Assembly: GCA_965224215.1 (NCBI GenBank)
Contig: CBDCYS010000043.1
Coordinates: 124,001-188,000 of the forward strand
Origin: CBDCYS01 sp965224215
GTDB lineage: Bacteria > Acidobacteriota > Terriglobia > Bryobacterales > UBA6623
DNA: 64,000 bases
Reading direction: 5' to 3'
The position numbers and the translations under genes were made by a program. The first letter of the stretch is position 1. Each line of letters starts with the position of its first letter. The notes under the pieces are model-generated. The model was not told the DNA's origin. It did not search any database and saw only the letters and a program-made list of their open reading frames with translations. Below are positions 9,415-17,921 of this stretch, in pieces.

Positions 9415-9890
9415 ACCGCCTTGCAGGCGGTCAGCTTCAAGCAGTTCTGGATGAGAATGGGGGGATGGAAGAATATCGGCGAGGAGCGCATTCGGTCTAC
9501 GACATCAAATATCACCTCATATGGATCACGAAGTACCGCTACAAGGTGTTACGGGGCAGGGTGGCAAAGCGGGTGCGGGATCTGATCCGGCAGAGCTGTG
9601 AAGCGAGGGGAGTGGCGGTGATCCGGGGCGCGGTGTCGCCGGATCATGTGCACATGTTGGTGACGGCTCCGCCGCAACTAGCGCCGTCGAAGCTGGTGCA
9701 GTACCTGAAGGGGCGGTCGTCGCGGCGATTACAGGACGAGTTTGGAGAGTTGCGGAAACGGTATTGGGGCCAACATCTGTGGGCACGCGGCTACTTTTGT
9801 GCGACGGTGGGCGCGGTAGATGAAGAAACGATCAAGAGATACATTGAGAGCCAGAAGAGGGCGAAGCGAGCCATTTGCGGCGGCTGCTAA
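9415..9890 (+). mobile_element. IS200-type element (TnpA only), with left-end hairpin
   Basis: A six-pair hairpin ACCGCC-TTGCA-GGCGGT at 9415-9431, 30-odd bases before the transposase gene, is the type of subterminal structure that Y1 transposases bind. No TnpB or IscB gene follows. The right-end hairpin was not located, so the right boundary is approximate. Confidence 0.6.
9465..9890 (+). CDS. tnpA: IS200/IS605-family Y1 transposase TnpA
   Basis: 141 residues. DIKYHLIWITKYRYKVL at the N-terminus is the family opening, SPDHVHMLV contains the HUH metal-binding pair, and the catalytic tyrosine is probably that of KRYIESQ near the C-terminus. The size matches stand-alone TnpA. It cuts single-stranded DNA and moves the element as a circle during replication. 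Complete frame with an in-frame ATG. Confidence 0.93.
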   Translation: MEEYRRGAHSVYDIKYHLIWITKYRYKVLRGRVAKRVRDLIRQSCEARGVAVIRGAVSPDHVHMLVTAPPQLAPSKLVQYLKGRSSRRLQDEFGELRKRYWGQHLWARGYFCATVGAVDEETIKRYIESQKRAKRAICGGC

Positions 9891-10108
9891 AGAAGCAGCT
9901 CAAGACCACGGTTTCTCGGCGCAAGGGAGAAGAGCTTCCGGAATATGTCCGCCGCCTGATGCAAGGCGCCAACGAAAAAAGTCTCGAAAAGGCGCTTGAC
10001 GAATTCGCGCAGCTCCTAAAGCATCAGGATGGAATTAAAATGCCGCGTTCGGGCGGAGAAGATGTTTACGACTATTCGCGACGGCTCCAAGTTGAGGGAA
10101 GGAGATAG
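9875..10108 (+). CDS. small hypothetical protein, possibly 5'-truncated
   Basis: 77 residues from a TTG overlapping the end of tnpA. Basic, helical, with LPEYVRRLMQGANEKSLEKALDEFAQLL; no family recognised. The lack of a good ribosome site and the overlap suggest the IS200 insertion replaced its original 5' end. It is followed on the same strand by another orphan. Confidence 0.35.
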   Translation: MRRLLKKQLKTTVSRRKGEELPEYVRRLMQGANEKSLEKALDEFAQLLKHQDGIKMPRSGGEDVYDYSRRLQVEGRR

Positions 10109-10168
10109 GGACTCAAGCTTGAATGGGAGAGACCCAAGGGCAAGCCTCGCCGAGAACCTGCCCAGGGA

Positions 10169-10603
10169 TTGGAGAGGGGAATCATTCCGGACCGTTTAAA
10201 GCTACAGAGCCAGAGCCCTTGGGAAGTACCCACCAGTATCGTCTTGCTGAGCGACCTACTGCGTTGGGTGACGATAGCAAGACTTGAGCTGGAGGCAGAG
10301 AACCGTGCGGACCTAGCGCAAGCACTCTACCAAGTCGGGAGACTATCGACGCTAGCAGGTATCGAAGAAGTTGCCGTAACCAGCCTCAAGCAGCAGAAGG
10401 GTTTCAAGAAGAAACGCAGTGAGACGACTCAAGAAAAGGAATCGGACTATCGCGAGTACGTCAACGAATTCTCAAGAATCAAGTCAAGCACAAAGTTCAG
10501 CAACCGCCGAGCTATCCAGAAGGTTATGGAAAAGTTCTCCAAGAGCGAATCGACTATCCGCCGCGCCCTCAGAAAGAACCAAGAAACTTTGCCACGCCAA
10601 TAG
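10169..10603 (+). CDS. hypothetical protein of the integrated island
   Basis: 144 residues from a TTG start, not recognised. The first half is helical (LLSDLLRWVTIARLELEAEN, LAQALYQVGRLSTLAG). The second half is Lys/Arg/Ser rich with a helix-turn-helix-like end (RAIQKVMEKFSKSESTIRRAL). The C-terminal pattern, helix-KSESTIRRALRKN, resembles a resolvase or recombinase-type DNA-binding helix, so a DNA-binding role is possible but unproven. It lies upstream of the AlpA-like gene on the same strand. Confidence 0.5.
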   Translation: MERGIIPDRLKLQSQSPWEVPTSIVLLSDLLRWVTIARLELEAENRADLAQALYQVGRLSTLAGIEEVAVTSLKQQKGFKKKRSETTQEKESDYREYVNEFSRIKSSTKFSNRRAIQKVMEKFSKSESTIRRALRKNQETLPRQ

Positions 10604-10639
10604 CGTGACAGAGCCCCACCTGTCTGATGCTGTCCTTAG

Positions 10640-10873
10640 ATGGAGGACAGCATGCAGCAAGACACTCAGACTTCGCCACTCGCCGACTATCTGACGAAAG
10701 ACCAATTAGCCCGCCAGCTCGGGCGCAGTACTCGCACCATCGACCGTTGGCACACCCGGCGCATCGGACCACGCCGCACGAAAGTGGGCAACAAGCTCGT
10801 GCTGTTCAGCAAGAGCGCCGTTGCCGAATGGCTCGAAAGCCAGGCAGAGGACACAGTCGATGCGACCGCGTGA
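10640..10873 (+). CDS. AlpA/excisionase-like MerR-type HTH protein
   Basis: 77 residues (alternative ATG 10652). The domain DYLTKDQLARQLGRSTRTI followed by DRWHTRRIGPRRTKVGNK and LFSKSAVAEWL is the winged helix (HTH_17/excisionase) found in phage and plasmid directionality factors and AlpA activators. In satellites such a gene controls excision or switches on the replication genes; here it directly precedes the primase-helicase gene on the same strand, fitting that role. The regulatory role is inferred. Confidence 0.8.
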   Translation: MEDSMQQDTQTSPLADYLTKDQLARQLGRSTRTIDRWHTRRIGPRRTKVGNKLVLFSKSAVAEWLESQAEDTVDATA

Positions 10874-10995
10874 CGCGGATTTAGCCGTGCTGTGGCAAGG
10901 CGTGTGCTATCGCTTTGAGCAAAAGGGCCTCAGGGCCCCCCACGACGCTGGAGGGCGTTCTACGCGGCCGTTCATTGGATTCTCGAACGGGGGCA

Positions 10996-13203
10996 ATGGT
11001 GATCACCTTAACGCCGGCCGATGTGGCAGCGTATCGCAAGGAGCGGTTCCCCGCCTTCAAACAGAACGGCGAGTGGTGGCGTGGGCCTTGTCCGGTGCAT
11101 GGTGGCGAGCGAAAGGACTCCTTCGCGATCCACAGCCAGACAGGCCAAGCGGTATGCCATTCGCAATGCGGGCGGGGTTGGGACATCCCGGCCTTGGAGC
11201 AGGCGCTTTCAGGCTCGGATTTCCCGGCGGCGGTCCGCGCCATCGAGCGCACCATAGGCCGCGATCTCAACGGGACACAGCCACAGCGGCGCATCGTCGC
11301 TGAGTACGACTATTGCGACGCTGACGGCCGGCTACTTTTTCAGGTCGTCCGGTACGCCCCGAAGGGCTTTCAGCAGCGACAACCGGACGGACAGGGCGGT
11401 TGGGTGTGGAACGTTAAGGGCGTTTGGCTTGTCCCATACAAGCTGCCCAGTGTTCTGAAAGCGGAAATAATTTTCGTCGTTGAGAGCGAAAAGGACGTCC
11501 ATTCTCTGGAAAAGATTGGAATTATCGCGACCACCAACGCGGGTGGCCGGGTGGCGCGGGCAAATGGCGAGACGCCTACGCCCCGCACTTCGCGGCCAAG
11601 ACCGTCTACGTGATTCCTGACGACGATGAGCCGGGCCACAAGCAGGCGCAGGCCGTTGCCCAAAGCCTACAGGGCGTCGCGGCTTCGGTGCGTATCGTTT
11701 CCCTGCCGCGCGGGAAGGACATTAGCGAGTGGATCGAAGCGGGCGGCACCGCCGCGCAATTACTCGAGCTGGCCGCTAGCGCTTCCGACTACCGCCCGTC
11801 GACGCCCGTGCCGGCCGTGACCGCCCCAAGCCAGCATCCCCGAGCGGCGGATCTGGATGGTTTTCGGTTCACCGACTTAGCAACTGCCGAGTTGATGGTG
11901 AAGTGGTACGGGCGGGAACTTCACTACTCCCACGCATGGCATAAATGGCTCGCGTGGGAGGGCAAACGCTGGAAAGTGGACGATACCGGCGCTGTCGTTC
12001 GGCGGGCAGCGGATACCGTGCGGCTATTGTACGACGTCGCGGGCACGATCAAGGAAAGCAAGGAACGTGAGCGGCTTGTACGCCATGCGCTCTCATACGA
12101 AGCAAGAAGAAGCTGGACGCGATGATCGCACTGGCCGCGAGTCGGCTCGACATCGTAGTTCTGCCGGAGCAACTCGACCGGAATAAGTGGCTGTTGAATG
12201 TCAATAACGGAACCTTGGACCTGCGGACTGGCGAACTGCGGGAACACCGGCGCGAAGATCTGATCACCAAACTGGCGCCCGTCCGCCATGACCCGGAAGC
12301 CAAGGCCACGCTGTTCGAGATATTTCTAAACGATATCTTCGCCGGGAATCAAGACGTAATCCGGTTTGTCCAACGCGCCATCGGGTATGCGATCACCGGC
12401 GACACGTCCGAGCAATGCCTTTTTATCACGTGGGGCGGCGGCGAGAACGGCAAGTCCACTCTGATCGAAACGATTCTCGCGCTGGCCGGAGACTACGGCA
12501 TGTTCACGCCGCCGGAAACCCTACTTGCCAAGCGACACGACGGAATCCCAAACGATCTAGCTCTGAAGGGAGCCCGCTTTGTGGCAGCGGTGGAAACCGA
12601 AGAGGGCAAGCACCTTGCCGAGGCCCGCATCAAGCAGATGACTGGCGGCGATACGATCAGCGCCCGGTACATGCGGGGGGGGAATGGTTCGACTTCAAGC
12701 CCGAGTTCAAATGCTTCTTAGCCACGAACCATAAGCCCGCGATCCGCGGCACAGATCACGCCATCTGGCGACGTATTCGCCTGGTGCCGTTCACGGTGAC
12801 AATCCCGAAGGACAAGCAGGATGGGCACCTAGCTGAGAAGCTGCTCGATGAACTGCCTTTCGTCCTGAACTTTGCCGTCCAAGGCTGTCTCGATTGGCAA
12901 CGGGATGGCCTGCACCCGCCCGTGGAAGTTACCAGCGCGACGGCTGAGTATCGCGAAGAGAACGACCAGGTTGGCCGCTTCATCAGCGAGTGCGGCATCA
13001 CCGGTGAGTATTGCCAGTTCAAAGCCCGGCCACTGTACCAAGAGTACCGGCGCTGGGCGACTGAAGCGGGTGAGAAGGACTTGTTGACCGAGACAGCGTT
13101 TGCTCAGCGACTGGCGGAGAAGGGGTTCGCAAAGAAGCACACGAACAGCGGAACGATCTACTTCGGGATCGGACTGAAAAAAAAAGTGACGGGTGACGGG
13201 TGA
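10996..13203 (+). pseudogene. CHC2-Toprim-D5 primase-helicase, three frameshifts
   Basis: A phage/plasmid replication protein in four overlapping frames. Frame 1 (ATG 10996; the frame is open from 10915) has a CHC2 zinc finger (CPVHGGERKDSF, CHSQCGRGWD) and the first Toprim strand FVVESEKD. Frame 2 (from about 11555) has VYVIPDDDEPG (Toprim DxD) and the D5_N region. Frame 3 (from about 12115) has the Walker A WGGGENGKSTLIETI and AVETE (Walker B-like). Frame 4 (from about 12680, after an eight-G run) has KCFLATNHKPAIRGTDHAIW and the winged C-terminal domain. Together they form one roughly 730-residue P4/D5-type primase-helicase. Breaks may be sequencing or real decay. Confidence 0.82.
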
Positions 13204-13318
13204 CGGCTTTTCCGTATAAATCTTACGAAGGCTTAGACAAGGCGGTTATACCCAAAACCCCGTCACAACCCGTCACTTTGGCTAAACCCGTCACCAAAGC
13301 CGTAAGCGGGAATACCTT

Positions 13319-13602
13319 ATGAACCGAAAAGCCAAGGGAACCCGCAACGAGCACCGCTCCATTGCCGTGCTCGAAGCCAGCGGCTACCGATGCACGCGCT
13401 CGGCTGCATCACTGGGTGAGTGGGACATCATCGGCATTGGCAGCCGGGACGTCGTGCTCTGCGAAGTGAAGACGCGAGACTGGCCTGGCCGGGCAGTGTA
13501 GAGATGGAGACGCTGCGGGAGTTCACCGTACCGACGGGAGTCCGCAAGCTGGTGCATCGCTGGCGACACCGCCAACGGCTGCCGGACGTGAGAGAGCTAT
13601 GA
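13319..13602 (+). pseudogene. PD-(D/E)xK nuclease (Hjc-like), one frameshift
   Basis: Frame 1 reads KGTRNEHRSIAVLEASGY and EWDIIGIGSRDVVLCEVKTR, giving the early Glu, the central Asp and the ExK triad of PD-(D/E)xK nucleases. It is cut at 13501, and one base over the sequence continues SVEMETLREFTVPTGVRKLV to a stop at 13602. The whole is about 94 residues, the size of small Holliday-junction-resolvase-like or VRR-type nucleases in mobile islands. It follows the primase-helicase, consistent with a recombination or replication role. Substrate not determined. Confidence 0.65.
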
Positions 13603-13651
13603 ACAACCACTGAAATTGAAAAGGACACTAGGACTAACGGAGGACTACGAA

Positions 13652-13936
13652 ATGGCAGCAAAGGTACTTGAGTTTCCTACTTTCGACGCGTTTGACGCGC
13701 ATTTTGGCGTGTGTCCAGAGTGCTTTCGCGGAGATGGCTTCCTAAATATCGGTCGCGACCACTGGTTTCACTGCAGAACACACAAGCTCAAGTGGCACGT
13801 CGGGAGCAACTTGTTCTCGGCATGGCGGCATGAAAGCGAGTCTCGATGGGCTGAGAACGCGGAACTTCTGGCGGGCTACAGAGGGGTGGAGGAGTATCAC
13901 CCTCCTTTTCCATCCGTCAATGTGCCGGACCCCTAG
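13652..13936 (+). CDS. small Cys/His-rich hypothetical protein
   Basis: 94 residues. The ATG at 13652 was preferred because GGAGG lies about ten bases upstream. It has a possible zinc site: CPECF near 21 and HWFHCRTHKLKWHVG near 40, giving C-x2-C and a C/H-rich second knuckle. SAWRHESESRWAENAELLAG follows. Not matched to a named family, though the architecture suggests a small zinc ribbon. It stands between the nuclease and a basic orphan in the satellite-like island. Confidence 0.6.
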   Translation: MAAKVLEFPTFDAFDAHFGVCPECFRGDGFLNIGRDHWFHCRTHKLKWHVGSNLFSAWRHESESRWAENAELLAGYRGVEEYHPPFPSVNVPDP

Positions 13937-13958
13937 CGGACGTGAAGGAGCTCGACTG

Positions 13959-14162
13959 ATGAGAACCAAGTGGAGCCGGACCCGCGCCGCGAACCAACCG
14001 AGCAAGAGCAAGACGGCGAAGCACAACAAAGGCAACGAGAACGCGGCGCGCCGAATACTTGCCGCACCAGAGCAGCACCCGGCATTCATGGTCACGTGGG
14101 CAACTGCGTTCCGCAAGCGACGAGCGGAAGAACGCTCTAGTCAAACATTTGACGGGAGCTAA
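13959..14162 (+). CDS. small basic hypothetical protein
   Basis: 67 residues with ATG at 13959 preceded by AAGGAG. The N-terminal half is Lys/Arg/Asn rich (SKSKTAKHNKGNENAARRIL), followed by FMVTWATAFRKRR. No domain recognised; a nucleic-acid-binding orphan is plausible. It begins 22 bases after the previous gene's stop. Confidence 0.45.
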   Translation: MRTKWSRTRAANQPSKSKTAKHNKGNENAARRILAAPEQHPAFMVTWATAFRKRRAEERSSQTFDGS

Positions 14163-14375
14163 CCCATCGAAGGGTAGGGGCGGCGGGTAAGATAGCTTAC
14201 ACATTGGCACAGTGAGACCCTTCGGGGCGAGCTGAAGGCACTTATAGTTTTGAACTTTCGACCACTTTGCCCACGAAAACCGGGGCTTTCAACCACTCCG
14301 TACTGAGTGGGAATAGACAGCAGGTTTTCAAACGTTGCGTCGCGTCGGCAGTTCGTGTTGACGAAGGAGAACCTA

Positions 14376-14837
14376 ATGGCGAAACGAGGACCACAACCGA
14401 AGACCGGGAAGATGGAACCGCCTGCATATTCACTCTGCGAGACGGTGCCGGAACCGCCAAAGTGGCTGTCAGACATCGGCCGCGACGAGTGGACGGAGAA
14501 GGCCGAAGAGCTACGCGCGCGCGAGGCGCTCACGAAAGTGTGCTTGTCGTCCCTGGCAGTCTACTGCGACGCCTACGCTGCCTACCGGGAACTAACCGCC
14601 TACGTTCGTGAAAACGGCTCGACCTACAAGAGCCAGAAGGGCTGGGAGGCACCGCGACCGGAGGTCTCGCTGCAGACCCAGAAGGCGAAGCTGATGATGG
14701 GCTTCGCCAAGGAATTCGGCTTCACGCCTAGCAGTCAGTCGCGAATCGCGATCGTGCCGGAGAAGGCGGCTGACGTGGACCCGATTGAGGCGGCGCGGCA
14801 GGCTCTGCAGCGGGGTCAAGGGATTGGCGTGAGGTGA
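14376..14837 (+). CDS. terS: phage terminase small subunit, P27 family
   Basis: 153 residues. The ATG at 14376 follows GAAGGAG; an in-frame upstream start exists at 14307. Family features: the opening AKRGPQPKTG, then EPPKWLSDIGRDEWTEKAEEL, a central helix LAVYCDAYAAYRELTAYV, and the C-terminal TQKAKLMMGFAKEFGFTPSSQSRI, which are characteristic of P27-like small terminases. TerS recognises the packaging site and delivers DNA to the large subunit. No large terminase, portal or capsid gene follows, so on its own it would package the island only with a helper phage. Confidence 0.85.
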   Translation: MAKRGPQPKTGKMEPPAYSLCETVPEPPKWLSDIGRDEWTEKAEELRAREALTKVCLSSLAVYCDAYAAYRELTAYVRENGSTYKSQKGWEAPRPEVSLQTQKAKLMMGFAKEFGFTPSSQSRIAIVPEKAADVDPIEAARQALQRGQGIGVR

Positions 14838-15068
14838 GTAGGCATAGATGCAGGGCGGCAAGTGTCCGATGTATCCGAGAAAATGGTAGTCGGCTCCACG
14901 GCTGCTTCCAGTGAGAAAAGATACCCACGTGCGTCAAGCGGTCGCGGTGTTTGTAAGGGGCAGCAATCAAATCGGACATGGAGTTAACTCGCTACCACTG
15001 AGCGGTCGCAGACTTCGCCAAGCGGTGAGGCTTGGGCAGATTCAACACGAAAAAGAAGGAGGATCTCA

Positions 15069-15384
15069 ATGATCTCAACCGAAATGTCAAGCGCAGGACA
15101 ACAGCACGACGACCGAAATCTTTGTATACGCTCTGGAGACGGCGGTCCGAGCGAAGCAGGCACTTTGGGACGCTCTGCAACAGCTCGCCGAGTTGGGCTA
15201 TCCAGGCGAAGAACCGCCGGACCTTGTTTGTCTCGACCGCTGCGTGATGGAGCTAGCAATTTGTTCGGAGCCAAACGACATGAGCGTCGAAGACGCCAAA
15301 CAGTTGTTGAACGACGCAAGACGCGAGACGTGTTTCCGGCTCAGCTTGAAACTCGGGAAAAAGCCCCGCACAAACGACAGCTAA
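15069..15384 (+). pseudogene. small hypothetical protein, probable frameshift
   Basis: An ATG at 15069 preceded by AAGGAGG opens a frame that soon becomes unlike protein. The neighbouring frame reads smoothly from about 15100 (TTEIFVYALETAVRAKQALW) through LVCLDRCVMELAICSEPND to a stop at 15384. One inserted base would join them into a protein of roughly 100 residues. No family recognised. It lies after the small terminase gene and may be the last gene of the island. Confidence 0.4.
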
Positions 15385-15985
15385 GCTAGTCGGAAAACCT
15401 ACCGTTGCATCGCAAGTGCCCGGCGGGTTGTGCGGATCGGGTGGAGCGAACGGGGGCCGTGTCGGCGCCGGAGGTCTACTGATAGCGACCATTCCGGCCA
15501 CCGATCCTAAACAAGAAGCGGACCGAAGAAACGAAGATTCGGCCCCAGCGCATTCCGGGGCAAGTCGATCACGATTCCTGGATGACGTCAGCGTTCCGAT
15601 CCGATGCCAATCAGTGATCGAGCATTTTCGGAATCGCGATCGGGATGGACGGGCGTCGACTTTGTCACGTAGATCCTCGCTAATGGCAAGGCGCCGTGAG
15701 CCGGGCCCTTGGATCAACCCCTACCGACAAGGGCGGATCCAAGCCGGAGACAACCTGCCTGCCGCCAAGAGATTCGAAAGCACTCGTTAAGACTGGGGAT
15801 TGTCACTGAAAAACTCTCTTCCCACCAACAATCGTCTATCCCAAAGTCCTTGGTTCGCAATTGAAACAGACGGAAACCTAGTCGGCTCAAGGACCTGGGC
15901 CTGAGAAAATCGGTTTGTTGGACGGAAGGCTTGTTATCATTAGCAATCTTCACCGCGTTACAATTTTCTCAGGTCAGCGCAGTCG
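15385..15985. other. no supported gene
   Basis: About 600 bases with competing medium-length frames on both strands that look compositional rather than coding. No RNA or repeat recognised. The right edge of the satellite-like island may lie here. Confidence 0.45.
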
Positions 15986-16080
15986 ATGATCGACCAGACC
16001 ATCTCGCACTACAAGATCACCGAGAAACTCGGCGAGGGCGGGATGGGTGTCGTCTACAGAACCGAGGACAACTCGGCGTG
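15986..16080 (+). pseudogene. Ser/Thr protein kinase, N-terminal fragment
   Basis: From ATG 15986 the frame gives the opening of an Acidobacteriota-type Hanks kinase: IDQTISHYKITEKLGEGGMG (glycine-rich ATP loop), then VVYRTED. Homology stops abruptly near 16075, and unrelated DNA that is repeated in inverted form at 19.5 kb begins within about 40 bp. A C-terminal PD40 remnant of the same protein type occurs at 19523-19685. The kinase gene therefore appears to be split by the peptide cassette between the two fragments. Confidence 0.7.
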
Positions 16081-16114
16081 TACACGCGCTAGACAAGTTT
16101 GCCGACTCCATGGA

Positions 16115-16304
16115 CAGCGCTACTGGACCGGTTGTCTGTTGCCTGTTCAATTTGTTGATTCGCCAGCCCGTTGGGTGTAGTCTCGTGTTTGGAGGGCCAG
16201 TTGCTATCCAAACGGTCGTTCGTTATGTGCCGCACATAATTCTACGAGGGCGTGATGAAGAGGAAGATGATTACCGAAGACAAAACCATAAGGAGGCTTT
16301 GAAA
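16115..16304 (+). promoter_or_regulatory. conserved leader region of the GG-peptide genes, left copy
   Basis: This segment is repeated in inverted orientation at about 19405-19520, each copy lying directly upstream of a related GG-leader peptide gene. Both contain a 27-bp inverted repeat, GTTTGGA-(13)-TCCAAAC (16187-16213 here), with arms conserved and spacer partly diverged. Both end in TAAGGAGG-TTTGAAAC before the ATG. The arm conservation suggests an operator or stem-loop. The differences between copies are not third-position biased, so it is probably not coding. Confidence 0.6.
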
Positions 16305-16813
16305 CCTGAATTATGCACTGCGGCGTGGACCTGAGGAGGGCTGAGCCGCAAGGGACCATTGGGGACCCCCTAAAACATGGGGTAAAAAGGTCGGCTGGCA
16401 AAGATTCCAGCTTCGCCAGCCAACCCCAAGGAAGTCACCCACATGGTTACCAGACGAAAACAGCATAGCTCCCAAAGGCCCGTCCAACAAGGCCCAGCCG
16501 TGACGGCCTCGCGGCCCAATAAAATCGGGGCTTCGACGCCTTACCACTTCCGCGGCAGGAAGCCGACTCCCTACGGCGGCTTGCTGCCGGTGGTCGGGAG
16601 GGCGCTGATCTGAGAGCCTGGCTATGCACTAGCCGTAACGCACTGGAAACACGTCACTTCCGAGCGAGGTTTTAACGACGCGGATTCTGGGCGGGAAGGG
16701 AAACCGGACACGGAGAAGCCAAAAGACCAGTTGCCGAGCTACCACCTCACGACGACCGCCAACCCGCTACGAACGCAGCCACACTCGCAAAGTGAATCTG
16801 TGCATAATTCAGG
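16305..16813 (+). mobile_element. IS1380-derived MITE, copy 1
   Basis: 509 bp with ends CCTGAATTATGCA / TGCATAATTCAGG and 5-bp duplication TGAAA (16300-16304, 16814-16818). Internally it keeps the first 50-odd codons of an IS1380 transposase (beginning MVTRRKQHS) joined to the right end, so it is a deletion derivative of a relative of the full-length copies. It separates the AAGGAGG of the peptide gene at 16820 from its ATG. Confidence 0.88.
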
Positions 16814-16819
16814 TGAAAC

Positions 16820-17002
16820 ATGTCCGAGGAAGTGAACAAGGAGCAAACGAAGGCCGCGAAACAGGAGAAGATCACGGAACTCTCCGACGAGCAACTCGCT
16901 GAGGCGCAGGGTGGTTCAGTCACAGTCGTTTCTGCGCACAATCTCCCCCAAGATCATATAGTACGGCAAGAAACCGTAGGCGCCCTTAAGTTTATAAAGT
17001 GA
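16820..17002 (+). CDS. double-glycine leader peptide A (RiPP/bacteriocin-like precursor)
   Basis: 60 residues. A charged leader (SEEVNKEQTKAAKQEKITEL) leads into LSDEQLAEAQGG, the E-L-S/T-x-x-Q-L-x-x-x-x-GG pattern cut by C39-type peptidase/ABC exporters. The 28-residue core begins SVTVVSAHNLPQDHIV and has no Cys. Leader and GG position (residues 31-32) match peptide D at 19215 closely and C in spacing. No modifying enzyme or exporter is visible nearby. The MITE at 16305-16813 lies between its ribosome site and start codon, so it is probably untranslated now. Product class is not known. Confidence 0.68.
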   Translation: MSEEVNKEQTKAAKQEKITELSDEQLAEAQGGSVTVVSAHNLPQDHIVRQETVGALKFIK

Positions 17003-17364
17003 TGTATTACCATGTTAGCGAATCTTGATTTGGACATTTCTCAGGGCCCCTAACAGGTGGTAGGTGATCGCCGGGAGCACCAGCAGCCGCAACGCAACTC
17101 TACCCTTGCCGTGGCCCAGCGCCGCCAGCGGAATAGCTTACGATTCAAGCGCTGGGCAGCCCCATCGCTCCTCCCGGCTCTTGCTCACAAAGCCAAAGCG
17201 CACGTTCCAGAAAGTTCTCGATCGTCTTTCGGGCCACCGTGCGGCACCCGCCCGGCGTGAAGCGGTAGCCGAGAAAGTCAGACCCCTTTTCGATTCTTCA
17301 AGCCTCAAGCACAACGAGATGGTCGCCGACGGTTACGGGGAGCACGAAACTCCGCTGGCGAGAG
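17003..17364. other. downstream arm of the peptide cassette, no gene called
   Basis: Contains a 48-bp block (17075-17122) that recurs inverted at 19127-19174, again downstream of a GG-peptide gene, with only a few mismatches. So the duplicated unit spans leader region, peptide gene and downstream DNA. No protein family seen in any frame. Confidence 0.55.
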
Positions 17365-17685
17365 TTAGTCCGTTTTGACCTTCGCGCGATAAGAGTGCAT
17401 CCCTTTCGTGTCCTTGACAGCCTTGAGTAGATCGTCAACTTTACATTCAGCGGAGTCGTACTTCACCACCGCTTCGTGGGCGCTCAACGATACCTTGACA
17501 TCCTTCACGCCCTTAACCTTTTTCAGTGCAGACTGCACTGCGGAAGCACAGCCTCCTCAAGTCATGCCGGAAACGGCTAAAGTAACAGCCTTCTGGCCGT
17601 CAGGTGATGGTGCAGCGTACGGTGTCGGAGCCAACAGCCCGGCAATCACCGAGCCGAGAACAAAACACATCCATCTTCGTTCCAT
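17365..17685 (-). CDS. heavy-metal-associated (HMA/MerP-like) protein with in-frame TGA: candidate selenoprotein
   Basis: 106 residues if codon 43 (TGA, 17557-17559) is read. The ATG at 17685 follows AAGGAGG. A signal peptide (FVLGSVIAGLLAPTPYAAPS) precedes one HMA domain: VTLAVSGMT-TGA-GGCASAV, then LKKVKGVKDVKVSLSAHEAV and DDLLKAVKDTKG. In Cys homologues the motif is GMTCxxC, so TGA sits exactly at the first metal ligand, giving GMT-U-GGC. A hairpin with SECIS properties begins 16 bases after the TGA. Such proteins bind Cu, Hg or other soft metals in the periplasm. The alternative is a nonsense mutation. Sec-insertion genes would be elsewhere in the genome. Confidence 0.62.
17524..17540 (-). 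promoter_or_regulatory. SECIS-like hairpin downstream of the TGA codon
   Basis: On the coding strand: CAGTGCA-GTC-TGCACTG, seven perfect pairs with a small apical loop that begins with G. The loop starts 23 bases after the TGA; bacterial SECIS elements have their apical loop roughly 16-37 bases downstream and require a G in its first two positions. The tip TGCAGTCTGCA closely resembles the SelB-binding tip of E. coli fdhF (TGCAGGTCTGCA). Confidence 0.55.
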
Positions 17686-17921
17686 AGATCCTCCTTTCAG
17701 GACCGAGTGTATCACCGGAAATTCCCGATTTCAACCCAACTGTTTTGAAAACAACCAGGTGCTCTGCCCCGAGGTCAGCGCCCGCCCGCTGCCGCGATGG
17801 ACGATCCAGTAGAAGCCGCTAAAGAACTACCGAGGCGCTCAACAATATTGATGTTGCTGCGGGAATGAAAGGAACAATGAAGACGACCAATTTAGCGGCT
17901 ACTCCCCTCTGCTGCCACGGC

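Larger units (their letters stand above)
8236..15384. mobile_element. candidate phage-satellite (PICI-like) island remnant
   Basis: Bounded on the left by the tRNA-Val 3' fragment, the island holds an AlpA/excisionase-like HTH, a CHC2-Toprim-D5 primase-helicase, a PD-(D/E)xK nuclease, several tiny orphans and a P27-type terminase small subunit, all on the plus strand. There is no portal, capsid, tail or large terminase. Phage-inducible chromosomal islands characteristically encode just such a set (xis/alpA, pri-rep, terS) and hijack helper packaging. An integrase is not visible, and two ISs sit at the left end. Both boundaries are inferred; the right edge is only where the recognisable genes stop. 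Confidence 0.5.

Noticed and set aside
9415..9431. Short inverted repeat as part of a CRISPR array
   Set aside because: A single hairpin before an IS200 transposase gene; no repeated spacer-repeat units anywhere in the window.
15253..15790. 154- and 124-residue overlapping frames on opposite strands
   Set aside because: Composition-driven, no motif, no ribosome site, mutually exclusive.
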